From Gnetum montanum (taxonomy: Eukaryota; Streptophyta; Gnetopsida; Gnetales; Gnetaceae): 64,000 bases of DNA. A program made the translations under genes and the position numbers. This document shows positions 33,849-45,320 of this stretch, in pieces (the first letter of the stretch is position 1; the number at the start of each line of letters is the position of its first letter). The notes under the pieces are model-generated. The model saw only the letters and a list, made by a program, of their open reading frames with translations, was not told the DNA's origin and searched no databases. The stretch covers positions 1-64,000 of the forward strand of contig MNCI01013853.1 of the NCBI GenBank assembly GCA_015680685.1, written 5' to 3'.

Positions 33849-36513
33849 TTAACTTCAATCACCAGGAAATCGGCTGGGTAAGACCAACCACACACAGTGG
33901 TAACAATGCCCTCCACTAATCCCAAGGGAATGGTGATGGACTGGTCTACCAGCTCTAGTTGAATGTTGTTCTTCTTAAGTTGGGGTAGGTTCCAGGCTTG
34001 ATACATTTCTTGTGAACTTAAGTTGACTCCGGAACCTAAGTCAAGAAGAGCCTTATGTGGTTCGTTCCTAGCAATTTGTAAATAGATTAAGGGGCTTCCA
34101 AGATCAGTTAGTTTCCTGGAAAGGTGGCCTACCTTGACCTGGTCGATTACGATATGTGTTAACATAACCGTATGCGTATAGCTCTATTGGATTGAAGGGT
34201 GCACCGAAGCTTTATGTGTTGGAGGAGCATACATAGACTCAACTGCTTATTATGAGAGCTTGTCTAGGCTTTTGGTTCTGAAGAAATGTCTTATCTTTAT
34301 ATAGTTGTCAGAACTAGTAGCGGGTTGAATGTTTATAGCTCTCGTAGCGTTACGTTGCTACAGTTGAGTAGGGAGTTTCCCTTGCATTGTTGGAGTAGGA
34401 GGTGTTATGGGAACTATACGTGGAAGAGGTGCAGATGGAGTTAGAGAATGGTAAGTATGTGGGGTGCCTCCCGGAGGAGAAGGAGTCCTCCTAAAGTACT
34501 CCTGAACTTGGTAGTGACAGTGGGGAGTTATGTGACTCATAGAGTCGCTTGGAGAAATCGGATGTTGCACATAATATCCATAAGGATCAGGTTGCTGGTA
34601 AGGGTACTGTTGTGTTGGCGGTGGCATCCCCCATGACTGTGGGTATTGCCACTGTTGATGCTATTCACTAGGTTGTGGTGGAGTTCCACTTGGATAGTAC
34701 GTTAGTGGTTGGTGGAACTACCTTGGGTTACCTTTTGGATAAGGTAACCTTCAGGGTGTTTGACGTTGGTTGAGTCTTGGATTAAGCACATACACCCTAA
34801 ACTTCTGTAGATGTGAGATAATTGGACAACATCCCTTGGGATGATCATAATGGCAGATCTCACATCCACCGTCATCATCTGTGTCTGAATCCACAACTTC
34901 ATCAAAGATGGTAATTTTCCCCTTACCCTTGTTATGTGCAGGGCCTGAATTTCTCTTCTTTGTCTTATCTTTGTGACAACTTTGTTCCTTCTTAGACTCT
35001 ACAATTTTTAAGATAGTTTCAAGTCTGGAGTCTAAGGAATCCCACAATTGGTCCATCTTAGCCGATACTTCTATTGTTAATTTCTAGATCGACAAGGTTT
35101 TTTTGTTCACCAACTCTTCGAGTGGTGACTCATCCTCTTCATCGCAAAATTTCACTCCCTTCTTCTAAAGGGAGGGATCATGGTTGTATTCTTCCACACT
35201 CTCCCTTTTTCATAGTTCACCTTCNTGTAACAATGTGTAGTAGCAGGCCATGGCAACATCCAAGGGTTCATGATTACCTTGCTTCCATCCTTGGATTTGC
35301 TTACTCAAATTAGAAACTTGGGAGTATGTTTGATACTATTTGTTGAAGAATTCTAACATCGTACTCCACCTCCTAATGGTTTCCAGTCCTAAGGACCGGT
35401 AGCAACTCTCTGCTTCCTTGATGAGTGTCCTGGGAAATAATATTAGTTTCTGCCACTCATTCTCTATGTTTTGCAAGGCACAGGCATTGTGTAATGCCTG
35501 TAAATGATGTTGCAGATCAGCGTTGTATCCCCCTTCAAATCGTGGGATGTTTTTCATGTCTAAGCGTTTGATCCGACTATCTTTTAAATGCCTTGTTGGT
35601 ATCCTTACTGCCTCCATTATATTGAGCATACTTCGAGTGGCAAGTAGGGGCTCTTCATGATCATCTCTTTCATGACACCTATGATGTCTTCATTGTTCAC
35701 TACTTTCCCTTCATTCATGCCCTTGTCCTCTCTCTCGACTTTCCCGTCGAGGTCTCTCATTTTCCTACCTCTATCCTCATCGTTATGTTCATGGTGGCTA
35801 CGCCCAGATGTCAAAGGAGAGGATGAGTAATGAGATGAAGGAGAAGAGGAAGGGGAACCATCGCCATGATGATGCTTCCTACCTTCTCTTTAGTTGCTAC
35901 GGCCCCAATCGTGGTGGCGATCTAAGTGGTCATCCTTATTATGAGTTGTTGTTCCCAATATGAACAGTTGGTGTTCACGAGGATCAGAATCATGGTTTTG
36001 TATCGTGGATCGTAGGTTTTGATACCCCACCTCCTCATCAACATTAGGAGGGGGAAAATCATTTGTTAGATGACCCGTTATAATGGGTCCATCATCTCCT
36101 ATTTCACTAAGGACATATGGGCCTTTTCCCTTCACGAGTGTATGTTGGCTCTCCTGCCTTGAGTCCCTCATACATTGTGCTTCTATGGGATAATAATCCC
36201 TTGAGTCAAAATATTTCACAACATATTCAATGTATAATTCTGTCATGCCAATCTGTGCCAAAGCACGAAGAAGCATGTTTGGGACTGCCTGATCTGGAGG
36301 TAACTCTATGTTACCTTGCAAATTTCTCCATCACAGCTGTTCATCTTGATGGAGGATGAAAGTAAAATTAGGAATATACTCATCGATATGATTATATACT
36401 ATCCGATATTGTTGAGGACTTGGTGGATTTAGGTTATGTGTTTTTGATTTCCGACTATTCTTTATATTGTCCCTAGGTGGTGAGTTGCTCTTGTGAGAAG
36501 AAGATAAAGACAT
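33849..36513 (-). pseudogene. GP-B gag-protease
   Basis: Start at 36513 (MSLSSSHKSNSPPRD). The N-terminal block FILHQDEQL...NIELPPDQAVPNMLLRAL is followed by a charged linker with an R/H/D-rich stretch and then a frameshift near 35760. The capsid region (IPRFEGGYNADLQHHLQAL, 35629-35336) follows. Next come a coiled linker, a zinc-knuckle-like CEICHYDHPKGCCP (about 34850), a proline-rich segment and the protease (34165-33850): VGHLSRKLTDLGSPLIYLQ, ALLDLGSGVNLSSQ, LVDQSITIPLGLVEG, SYPADFLVIEV. DLG at the active site is also usual in Athila proteases. A single N at 35225 replaces about 170 bases present in GP-C. No pol domains follow. Confidence 0.85.
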
Positions 36514-36633
36514 TATGTCTTATCGATGTGTTGTTACCGTTATATAAATTTTTTCTTTAATTAACTCAAAGGTTCTTTTAGGCTCCCAATGATGTGAGTA
36601 ATATCCTATTTTCTATTCAGTGCACAAACACTT

Positions 36634-36654
36634 AGTCCCTGGCAACAGTGCCAA
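36634..36654 (-). other. GP-B primer-binding site
   Basis: Minus strand TTGGCACTGTTGCCAGGGAC directly after the 5' LTR; close to the Athila-type PBS TTGGCGCCGTTGCCGGGGA. Confidence 0.8.
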
Positions 36655-37651
36655 TGATGAGTTGCGAGATACCCCTACACTCAATCATACAAATACAAGC
36701 AGAGGACGTGCGATCCATTCGAACTCTATAGAGTAAGTGCCTACACGCCCCATGGAACACTTAGGGTTAATCATTCATTGTATTCCCGGACTTACTTGTA
36801 GTTGTCACAGTGTATGGTTAAGTAAGTCTGAGGTATATGATTTTTATAGCTTTTTATGTTTTATGTCTCCTATGCTAACAAGGTGAAGGGTTGAGAAACT
36901 ATTACTAAGCATCAACATCCATTCCCACTTACCTAGCGTCAGCATCCGTTCCCACTTACCTAGCGTCAGCATCCGTTCCCACTTACCTAGCATCAGCATC
37001 TATTCCCACTTACCGTACACACCCTCAACCGATGCAACTATGGTTATCAACCGCTAATCGTTGTTGGGATCACCACGCGTAACGCATGTGCTCGAAGTGG
37101 TCATACTGAGGCACTTAGCTAGGAGGAAAGGGTTGAAAGAATCTAATCTCGCCTAAGTGCTATGAGCATTTGTTCCTTGATTATCCGTACACATCCTTAA
37201 ATGCTTGTAATCAAGTCATACTCATTCTGCATTACTAAGAGATAAGGGTGAGAGAGAAAGCAATAAATAACATTAAATAAAATCCTATTCCATGCACTGC
37301 AAGGTTTATCCAGGAAGTTCTTCTTTATTGTTGTACACAACTTGTGTTCAAGTACAATGTTGCTCGAATAAAGATCCATTTACTTTAGGACTCCTACTGC
37401 GAGCACATGGAAAATATTTTATCTCTAGAGCGATCAATCTGCCAGAGTTTCCCTACTTCTAGCCTAGGATGAGGAAACAAGGGAGAGTTGCCTCTTATTT
37501 ATAGATATGATGGTGCACCGTGATATCGCATATGTAATATCACAAGGGACGACATGATATCGCATACGCAATATTGCATGGGATGCGATATCATGGCAGT
37601 CGCGATATCACATATGTGATATTGTGGCCCATGCGATATCACGTCTCATCA
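36655..37651 (-). mobile_element. GP-B 5' LTR
   Basis: 997 bp; TATA box (minus) at 37496-37503; GATATC palindromes at 37510-37645. Longer than the 3' LTR by about the length of three extra 27-base units at 36908-37015. Confidence 0.9.
36908..37015. repeat. Four tandem 27-base units in the GP-B 5' LTR
   Basis: Units at 36908, 36935, 36962 and 36989, consensus AGCGTCAGCATCCGTTCCC plus ACTTACCT. The 3' LTR has a single unit (near 31635), so the expansion followed insertion or differs by assembly. Confidence 0.85.
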
Positions 37652-37656
37652 GAACC

Positions 37657-38770
37657 TAAATGCACATATGACAAACAATCTTTCTTGACCATCCCTCCTT
37701 AGGTATCTTAAAGTCTAGCAGGAATGATGGTCCTTGATTTATGAGATACACTATTGTGATGACTACATGTGCACAAAACATCTTTGGTAGTTTAGAAGAT
37801 ATCCTCATGTTTCTATCTCTCTCATTCAAGGTGTTGTTCATTGTCTCAACAACACCATTCTGCTCCAGTGTTTTAGGAACCATCTTAATCATTCTAATCT
37901 CATTCTCAAAATATAAAACCTTGAAACTCCTTCCATTATCAAACCTCAAACCCTTGAATTTCAAACTAGTTTGGTTCTCCACTTCTTCCTTTTACCCTTT
38001 AAATGTGGAAAAGATATTAGATTTATTTTTAAGAAAATAAACCCATACCTATCTAGTTGAATTGTTAATGAATGTGACATAATAACATGAGCCACCAAGG
38101 GAGCTCACTAGGGCTAGTCCCCATATATCTATATGTACCAGTTCCAACTTCTTGTTCTTTAATGTTCTTCTAACTTTTGAGAAACTAACTCTTTTCTACT
38201 TTCCATAAACACATCCTTCACATAAACCAACGTCAATAGACTTCAAGTCTAGTAATCTTCCCTGTGAGGCTAGCAACTTCATTTCCTTTGCACTCATGTG
38301 ATCCAACATTTGATGCTACAATGTTGACATTGATTCTGAATGAACCACTAACACTATGTCTTTTATTTCTGAAGTGGCGTACAATGTTCCCACCTTATTT
38401 CCCCAAGCAATGATCATATTTACTTTAATCATTTTCTAGGATTTTCCTCCAAATACTGTATTGTACCCTTTAGCATCTATCTAACTCATAGAAATAAGGT
38501 TTTTCTTTAAACCTAGAACATGTCTAACATTTTATAACTTCAATTGCTTCCTGTGAGTAGTCTTTATATAAACATCACCCTTCTCCTTAATGTTCAATTG
38601 CTTATCATTTACAAGATAAACCTTTCCAAAATTCCTAGCAACACAGTTATTAAATAGTTCTTTAGAAGGAGTAGAGTGAAACAATTTGTTGAATCAAGAA
38701 TCCAAGATTAAATTCCACTATCCACACAACAAAATAGGGCATCAATAATTTCTTCAGCATCTGCATTCAT
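37657..38770 (-). pseudogene. Cop-2 GAG-pre-integrase and integrase core
   Basis: Integrase sequence upstream of the GP-B insertion. The 37982-37656 frame holds LKFKGLRFDNGRSFK (second catalytic D) and EQNGVVETMN (catalytic E), then YLINQGPSFLLDFK. Further upstream (38080-38300) GAG-pre-integrase homology can be followed (LVHIDIWGLALVSSLGGSCY). Several stops. It continues into 31344 once GP-B is disregarded. Confidence 0.85.
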
Positions 38771-39560
38771 TGAATCATCATGCTAAGTTTTCTTTTCTTT
38801 CTTTAGTGTTGTGCATTATTTTCTAAGGTGACCTTTTTTATCATAATTCCAATAAGTGACATTATTATGACCCTTAGATCAATTTCTTTCCTTGGACTTT
38901 GGTTTTCCATTGCCCTACTTCTGTCTCCACTGAAGACATATACCTTCATCTTCATTACTCAAGGCAGAATCCAAAGATTTTCCTGACTTCCTTCTACATA
39001 TAACCTCACTGAGAATCAAATCTCAAACTCTAGATAACTTTAGTTTTTGATCTTTTGATGAACTACTAACTATAGTCACTGTTACAAACTAGTTATCAGG
39101 CAATGATGATAACAAGATCAATGCTTTGATCTCATCATCAAAGTCGATTTTTACAAAACTCAACTAACTCATGATCACATTGAACACGTTGATGTGATCT
39201 ATAACCAATGCACCTTTAGACATCCTCCAATTGAATAATTGGCACTCCAGATATACCTTATTCAAGGCAAATGGCTTCTCGTACATATCTTATAAGGCCT
39301 TCATCAAACCCTAAGTAGTCTTTTCATTGATGATATTAAACACAATGTTCCATGATAATTTCAAATAAATCACCCTAAGAGCCTAACTATCTAACAATTC
39401 CTAATCCTCTTTACTCATGTGATTTGGCTTCTTTCCCAATAACAATTTGTGCAACATTTTCTCCTATAGATAAGCTTCAATCTACATCTTCTAGAACCTG
39501 AAGTCCATTCCATTAAGCTTATCAATCCTGACTTTCCCATCCTTGGGCTCCATCATTCCC
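38771..39560 (-). pseudogene. Cop-2 gag
   Basis: Begins near 39550 (MMEPKDGKVRIDKLNGMDF) and shows UBN2-type gag: LSWNIVFNIINEKTT, a QLFNWRMSKG-like segment and LILLSSLPDN. A zinc knuckle at about 38830-38880 is degraded (YWNYDKKGHLRK, cysteines lost). Stops often replace W or Q codons. Inactive. Confidence 0.8.
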
Positions 39561-39580
39561 ACTGATCCTTTGCAAACCTT

Positions 39581-39592
39581 GCTCTGATACTA
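39581..39592 (-). other. Cop-2 primer-binding site
   Basis: Minus strand TAGTATCAGAGC, one base from the initiator-Met PBS TGGTATCAGAGC, three bases from the 5' LTR end. Confidence 0.8.
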
Positions 39593-39595
39593 GTT

Positions 39596-39968
39596 TGTTA
39601 GGAAACGAATTAAGAAAAAAAATAAAGAAAAAAAACAAAAACAAAAACAAAATAAGAATAGGAAAAACAAGCACACATAGAACACACAAAATTTTTGTGG
39701 TTCAACAAGAGTTCCTTAATCTAAACGACCAAACTAAAGTTTCATTATATATTTTAGAGATTATAGTTACAAGAGAGTTTCAAAATGTTACATAAATATG
39801 CATAATGAAACCATCTATAACTAAAACTAGAATGTTACATAAATATGCATAGAGAAACTGTCTATAATTGAAACTGGAATGTTACATAAACATGCATAAA
39901 GAAACCATCCATAACTAAAAATAGCCCATGACCCAATAATCCGAATCAATTGCCACATGACTCTAATA
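39596..39968 (-). mobile_element. Cop-2 5' LTR
   Basis: 373 bp, matches 28967-29317. Sense start TATTAGAGTCATG, sense end CCTAACA. Followed by the GGAAC target duplicate. It contains an A-rich tract at about 39605-39665. Confidence 0.88.
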
Positions 39969-40019
39969 GGAACTGCATTACTCTTCATGGATGATGGCTT
40001 TATTGCTATAGCTAAGGAT

Positions 40020-40670
40020 GAAGCATGCTTGATATCCACTTGGTTCAACTGTAATGAAAGGAACAATTACTTTGATTTTGTGTTAAGATATTGGCTATGA
40101 TTTTCACTGTAACTTTTGATGATGTTGTAGGTGCTCTAGTTAATAGCCTTACCATTCCCCTAGCATTACAAAATGATAAAAGTTGAATAGGTTTTGTTTA
40201 TAAGAATAATATCACTTACGAATAGCTATAGATGGCCCTACTATGGCCCTACCTTTGCATGGCTGTAAATGTAAGCATTCAGAAATTCTACATTCCAAAT
40301 GTTAGAAAACTTAAAATTCCTTTTTAATATTTTAGTGTTCTTAAACATAAAGTTATTCCTAAATTATGTTTCTTTATCTAATTCTCCTAAATTTTTCTGG
40401 AACTTGTATCCAATGAATCATCCTTTGAATTAGATTCTACTTTCACAATGTTCTTTTATGAAATGTAACCTATTCTTCTATTCAATAAATATTCAAGGTT
40501 TTTGCATGTAATGCCTTGATTATTTAAAACTAATATTTGAAATTAAATGCCTTTTATTTTACATTAGCAGGGTCCACACCAACATTCACTTTATTTAAAT
40601 ACCGATGCTTAGGTTATCATTTGAGAGACAAGCACTTTACCACTATTTGAAATCATAGACCTTATGAATG
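40020..40670. repeat. Unidentified dispersed repeat R, partial copy 2
   Basis: Matches 2045-2720 in order, e.g. TAATAGCCTTACCATT at 2138 and 40140, and GTACTTTACC/GCACTTTACC near the right end. No coding content. Confidence 0.6.
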
Positions 40671-42180
40671 CAAACAAGATTTTTAATAGGTTTTCCAAAA
40701 CTTCACCATGCACTATAACCCTTTAAAGAGAATAAAAGTAAGTCGTGAATCTTTTATCAACACGAACAAGCTTTTTAATAGGTTTTCCAAAACTTGACCA
40801 TGCATTGTAACCCTTTAAAGAGAATAAAAGTAAGTCATGAAACTTAGAATGCATGATGATTGTATATCTTAACATAAAACATTAAAACTAATTTTGATGA
40901 GGAGGAGTAACAAATGCTTGACAATTTTAATGACATTAATAATATCAAAGATGTTACACAAGAATCACTATTATTGAACAACTTAAATAGNCTCAAAGAT
41001 GTTACACAAGAATCACTATTATTGAACAACTTAAATAGTAGTGGCAAAGAACAAGTGTCTTCCTAGTTCCAAGTAATTTATCTTCAAAATGATAAGGATA
41101 AAAGGTCTTTTTCATTTTAATTTTTTTATTTAGACTAAACAATCGAGCTTTGAAGATGACAAGTCACATACCCTAATAGCTAAGAAAAAGAAAGAAGTAA
41201 GCATAGATAAAAATTTAAGGCACATGTCAAATTTTAATTCATTCCACTTTAAAAATTAAAATAAATAAAGAAGTAAGAGTACTTTTACAAAAAAAAAAAA
41301 TCATAGTGCATAAAAGAAAAGTAAAATAATAATTAAAAAAATTAGAGAATTCAAAGTGTAGATACAAACCTCAAAATAGACCCAAAAAAAATAGTTGAAA
41401 GCAAAAGAACCAAGATTGCAAACAATGTTCGTAGACATTGTGCTTTGTTGTGTTATATTGGGAATTTAATGTGGTGCATAAAAGGTACTAAATGTATGCT
41501 CAAAGTAAAGGAGTGGAGTAGGTTAAGCATTTTAATGAAACTTGAAATAAAGATTTATTACAATTAAAGACCCATAGGATCTATTGGAAAAACTCTAAAA
41601 AATTGACCAAGCAACAATGAGGGCTACAAAAACAAATCATATAAGTTTTTTGCTGCAATATTATAATGTTACCTTAAATGGGTATTTTCAACATAGAGAA
41701 AAAACACATGCAACTCTTCTTCAAAAGTTCTTTATTTGCACAACTTACATATATGTTCTTCTAGGGGAGAGTTGAATCCATCTTTCACTTTCATTTCCAA
41801 GATAGTGTGGATGTAATTGAAGCTTGTTGATGGCACTTTGATACTTGATTGGAATAATAGTTGAGAGAGATTTTGCATTTAGTTAATTGATTTATTGTGA
41901 TGTAAATAAAATTGTTTATTGCATTCTACATTATACCACAACTATATTAAAAATTTTTACTTGATTAACTAAGTAAAAATATAAGAGTATCCCACATACA
42001 TAACTAGCACATACATTAATGCAACTAGCATGCACAATACACACAGTTATTAATATATCTAGCATGCACAAACTAGATGGCATGGAAGCATGTCAACATA
42101 TATGCTAATATTATTATTATTATTACCTTTCTAATGCCATACAGAAAATGCCCCTTATATCTCTTAAAAATTTGGATTAC
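40671..42180. other. AT-rich gene-free stretch with local duplications
   Basis: A tandem duplication of about 85-90 bases lies at 40672-40840 (TTTTTAATAGGTTTTCCAAA repeated). 40945-40990 and 40993-41038 are the same 46 bases around an N at 40991, probably a join artefact. An ATT microsatellite lies at about 42108-42123. No gene or element boundary supported. Confidence 0.5.
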
Positions 42181-43087
42181 ATTTCCAGGAAGGTAAAATT
42201 GCTAAAACGGGCACGAGTAGCTGAATTTTTTTTTGAACTATTTTGATAATTTCAAAATAAGCAGTCTCGGATATTCGTTAGATGGAATTAAACAACAAAC
42301 GCGACGGAACAACCCAAATAATCGCAAACATTTCTCAAATAAGCCTAAACAGCAGATTGCACACAGCGGAGGCTAGGCGCTGCAAGATTCTGTATTTTCA
42401 TTAAGTGTTTTAAATTAGAGGCCCTGCGAAATGGTAAATGCTAGCTTCACTGCTTTGCCAAACGTGAAAATGAGTAAGGAACTTTTGCTGACGGCCGCAG
42501 GCGGATAATTTGATACAGACTTGTTTGTGGGTATATGCGGTTGAGGAATTTCTGGTGTCGGCAGTCTGGATTTTGTTTACCTTCATGTCTGCCTGCCATG
42601 TGCTTTGGCCCGAGTTTGCGCTTGCGATTGTCGGTTGTGAAAAAGAGGGGCGAAAAAGTTGCATAACGCCTGACCAAAATACAGTAACCGTTCGCAGAAA
42701 TGTTTAGGACGGACGCGATGCTGTAGTTTTATTTTGACAGGTAATCGTTTGATAGCTTGAGTGTCCAGAGAGAGTTTTTGCTTTTAGAAAATATGGATCA
42801 TCTGCCTGGGTAAATGAGAATTACTGTATGAATTGATGGTAAAGTGTTTATAAAGTTGTAGTACTGCTCAAGTTCTAAGCCCTGGGTTGTGAAAGACATG
42901 AACAAACCTTCTCAGAACCCGGCAGTAAGGAAGTGAGCATTAAGCCTCAGGTGATGATCAAATGATTGACCAAGGCTGTAGTGCGCCAGCATCTTCGTTA
43001 ACCCGGCAGTAAGGAAATGAGCTTCTCAGGTGATGATCAAATGATCAGCTTTGACCAAGGCTGTAGTGTGCCAGTATCTTCGTTAAC
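42181..43087. other. CpG-richer island, possible host gene edge, with 85-base tandem duplication
   Basis: Unlike its surroundings, 42290-42730 keeps many CpG sites (ACGCGACGG, GACGGCCGC, ACGGACGCGATG) and does not match any element in the window. Overlapping minus-strand ORFs at 42410-42677 have no recognised domain. CAG|GTAATC at about 42740 could be a splice donor on the plus strand. Units of 84 and 86 bases at 42918-43001 and 43002-43087 form a tandem duplication. It could be a first exon and promoter, or a pseudogene; no product can be named. Confidence 0.35.
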
Positions 43088-44287
43088 TTGTTGAAGTGAT
43101 GCTTTTAATAATATGGATTTAGAATTCAAATGCAGAAATAGGCAACAAGCTTCTGTTTAGTGTTGTTCCCTATTCTACTGCTTTTTGCACGAACCGATGG
43201 TGATACATTGTTTTCCTTTTCTGGTCATTTTTATTTGCAAAGGACCCTATTCAACAATGTGATAACCTGCTATGCTTGTATGTTAAGGGTGATGTAGCAA
43301 TGGTGTGAAAAAGCAATGATCACATGGATCAATGGTACTGCCTTTTAAGGTTTTTTTTAATGAATTAATTATGATACTTTGAAATTTTAGGCATTTTTGA
43401 TAAGAATGCTTCTATAAATAACGTGGATTAGGAAAGGTTGAAGATGAGCATCATGTTTTATGGAAATGGTAATAGAAAAGAAATGCTTAATACATCTTTT
43501 CTTTAAAAAAAATATTTTTTTTACAAGATTTTGAAATTTTTTTTATAAGGCTTTGATATTTTCATGATGGGTCTTAACCACCTCATCAAGAAAATGATCC
43601 AAAGTTGATACTTCCCAGCTCAAACAAGTGTGGCAAACTTGTTCCCTAACTACTATATTTAAACCAAAGAGCATATAGTAAGGACAACTAGGAAAGATAT
43701 GCTCTTCATCTTGCACTGCTTCCAACACCCTATTTCAAGTAATACATGATTGCCACCTTCCAACTCCCTATTTCAAGTAATACATGACTGCCACCTTCCT
43801 CTATTTAGAAATAACATGTTCTTTTGGTCTACATATATAAAATTGCAGTTGTGTGAATCTTGATTGAAGGGTGGCACATCCAAACATTACATGAAGAAGA
43901 GGGCCTGTGCATCACAGCTAAAGTCATTAGTGTGATCAAGTAAAAATACAAGTTTTTGTTAAATCAACACCATTGGGGAAGAAGTTGTCAGCTTTATCTT
44001 CATGGGAAATTTTGGTCAAAATTTGCCATGGAGTAGTTTGTAGTTGGTTTGGGATGCGGTGGCCTTGTGCTGAAAAAACTATACTCATAAATAATATCAT
44101 TCAAGATTTGCAATAAAATAGCTACATGGTGGGACATTCTTGAGTATCGTGCATAAGATTTACAATAGAATAGTTTGTGGTCATGTGAGTTACGGTAGCC
44201 TTATTGTGGAGAAATTATCTTCACAATCAATATCATTAAAGATTTGCAATAAAATAGCTTTGTGGTAAGACATTCTTGCGTAGGGTG
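43088..44287. other. AT-rich gene-free stretch with short tandem duplications
   Basis: 38-base units at 43728-43765 and 43766-43803. A diverged duplication of about 125 bases spans 44036-44285 (both copies contain ATTTGCAATAAAATAGCT). The 61-codon minus ORF at 43543-43728 has no recognised domain. GP-D inserted at the right end. Confidence 0.5.
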
Positions 44288-45168
44288 TGATGAATTGTGG
44301 TTTGTCAGGTGCTGATATTGGACCCTTGATAACTAGGTGCTAATATCATACCCTTGATATCAGACCCTCGATATCGGAACCCCGATATCAAGTACACGAT
44401 ATCACGACCTTAACGATATTGAATACGTGATATCGTGGTTCCTGTGTAAGCCTATAAATACCACATTTGGGTGCACAAGAAAGAGTCAATAAGTTTTAGA
44501 GTCAGTTTAGTGTTAGAAAAGAGTCTTTTTGTCATTTTTTAGCTCCTCTTAACTCTTTCCCTAGTGCATGCCCGCAGTGTGATGATTGTAATTGTACGGA
44601 ACCTTTATTCGAGTGTGACGTACTTGGACACACACATGATCGGTAATAAAGATCGACATTATTTCATCATTGCAACATTCATGTGGTTTTAATTGCTTAA
44701 TATTATTGTTATTTATTGCTTTCTTAATTAATATTTCTCTACCTTCATTTCCTATCCTTGTTATTAAACAAGGAATGTATATGACTTAATCATGAGCATT
44801 TAAGTGTGACTACTTGGTATCCTAGTAGCATACCTAGGACATGTGCTTGGTAATCCCAATGGTAGTACACGAGGTCCAAGATGTGTATGGATGATTAAGG
44901 ATGAATGCTCATTGCACTTAGGCTAGCTTAGATTCTCTTCTCCCATTGTCTTTAGAAGTAGCACTAGTTTAGGACCGCATCATACACCTCACTTTGGATT
45001 AAACCATACGTGACAAAGGAAATACTAGTCCAGGTGGGAAGCCAATGAATTGCGATCAATGTGTAACTATCTAGATACCACAACTAGCCCATCTACGGAG
45101 TTCAACCAGATTGTGCATACATACTCATATTCGTATGGTTGAGTGTAGGGGTACCTCGCCACTCATCA
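44288..45168 (+). mobile_element. GP-D 5' LTR
   Basis: 881 bp; TATA box at 44453-44460; AATAAAGAT at about 44645. U3 at 44320-44440 carries repeated ATATC(G/A)GACCC and GATATC words. Confidence 0.88.
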
Positions 45169-45190
45169 TTGGTGCCATTGCTGGGGACGA
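45169..45190 (+). other. GP-D primer-binding site
   Basis: TTGGTGCCATTGCTGGGGAC directly after the LTR; Athila-type. Confidence 0.78.
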
Positions 45191-45320
45191 TGCTAATTAT
45201 CTAGATTAGTTATATCATACAAGATCGTTGTAACAAAGTATTCACAATATATCTTTTAGAAAAAAAATTAATTTCAACTAGGTCACGCATGATTCACAAC
45301 AATTTCTCTCTCACAAGACT

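Larger units (their letters stand above)
31350..37651 (-). mobile_element. GP-B: gag-protease-only LTR element inserted in Cop-2 integrase
   Basis: 6302 bp between perfect 5-base target duplications GAACC (31345-31349 and 37652-37656). LTR ends TGATGAG and CTCATCA. Sense order on the minus strand: LTR, PBS, gag, protease, (483-base gap), non-coding 3' region, PPT, LTR. Removing it and one GAACC rejoins the Cop-2 integrase frame. No RT, RNase H or integrase is visible, and the gap is too short to hold them. Confidence 0.92.
28967..39968 (-). mobile_element. Cop-2: Ty1/Copia element interrupted by GP-B
   Basis: LTRs at 28967-29317 (3') and 39596-39968 (5'), flanked by GGAAC at 28962-28966 and 39969-39973. 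Without GP-B and its duplicated 5-mer it is about 4.7 kb, normal for Copia. Sense order on the minus strand is PBS, gag, GAG-pre-integrase and integrase, RT, RNase H, PPT, which is Copia order. The body is heavily stop-ridden and frameshifted. Confidence 0.92.

Noticed and set aside
33355-34165. ORFs running through the N gap
   Set aside because: Translation across unknown bases is meaningless; only 33849-34165 (protease) is real sequence.
36908-37015. Four evenly repeated 27-base units considered as a CRISPR array
   Set aside because: Units are directly adjacent with no spacers and lie inside a plant LTR.
42118-42160. Microsatellite and possible tRNA-like fold near 42110-42180
   Set aside because: Short ATT repeat only; no cloverleaf, A-box or B-box could be traced.
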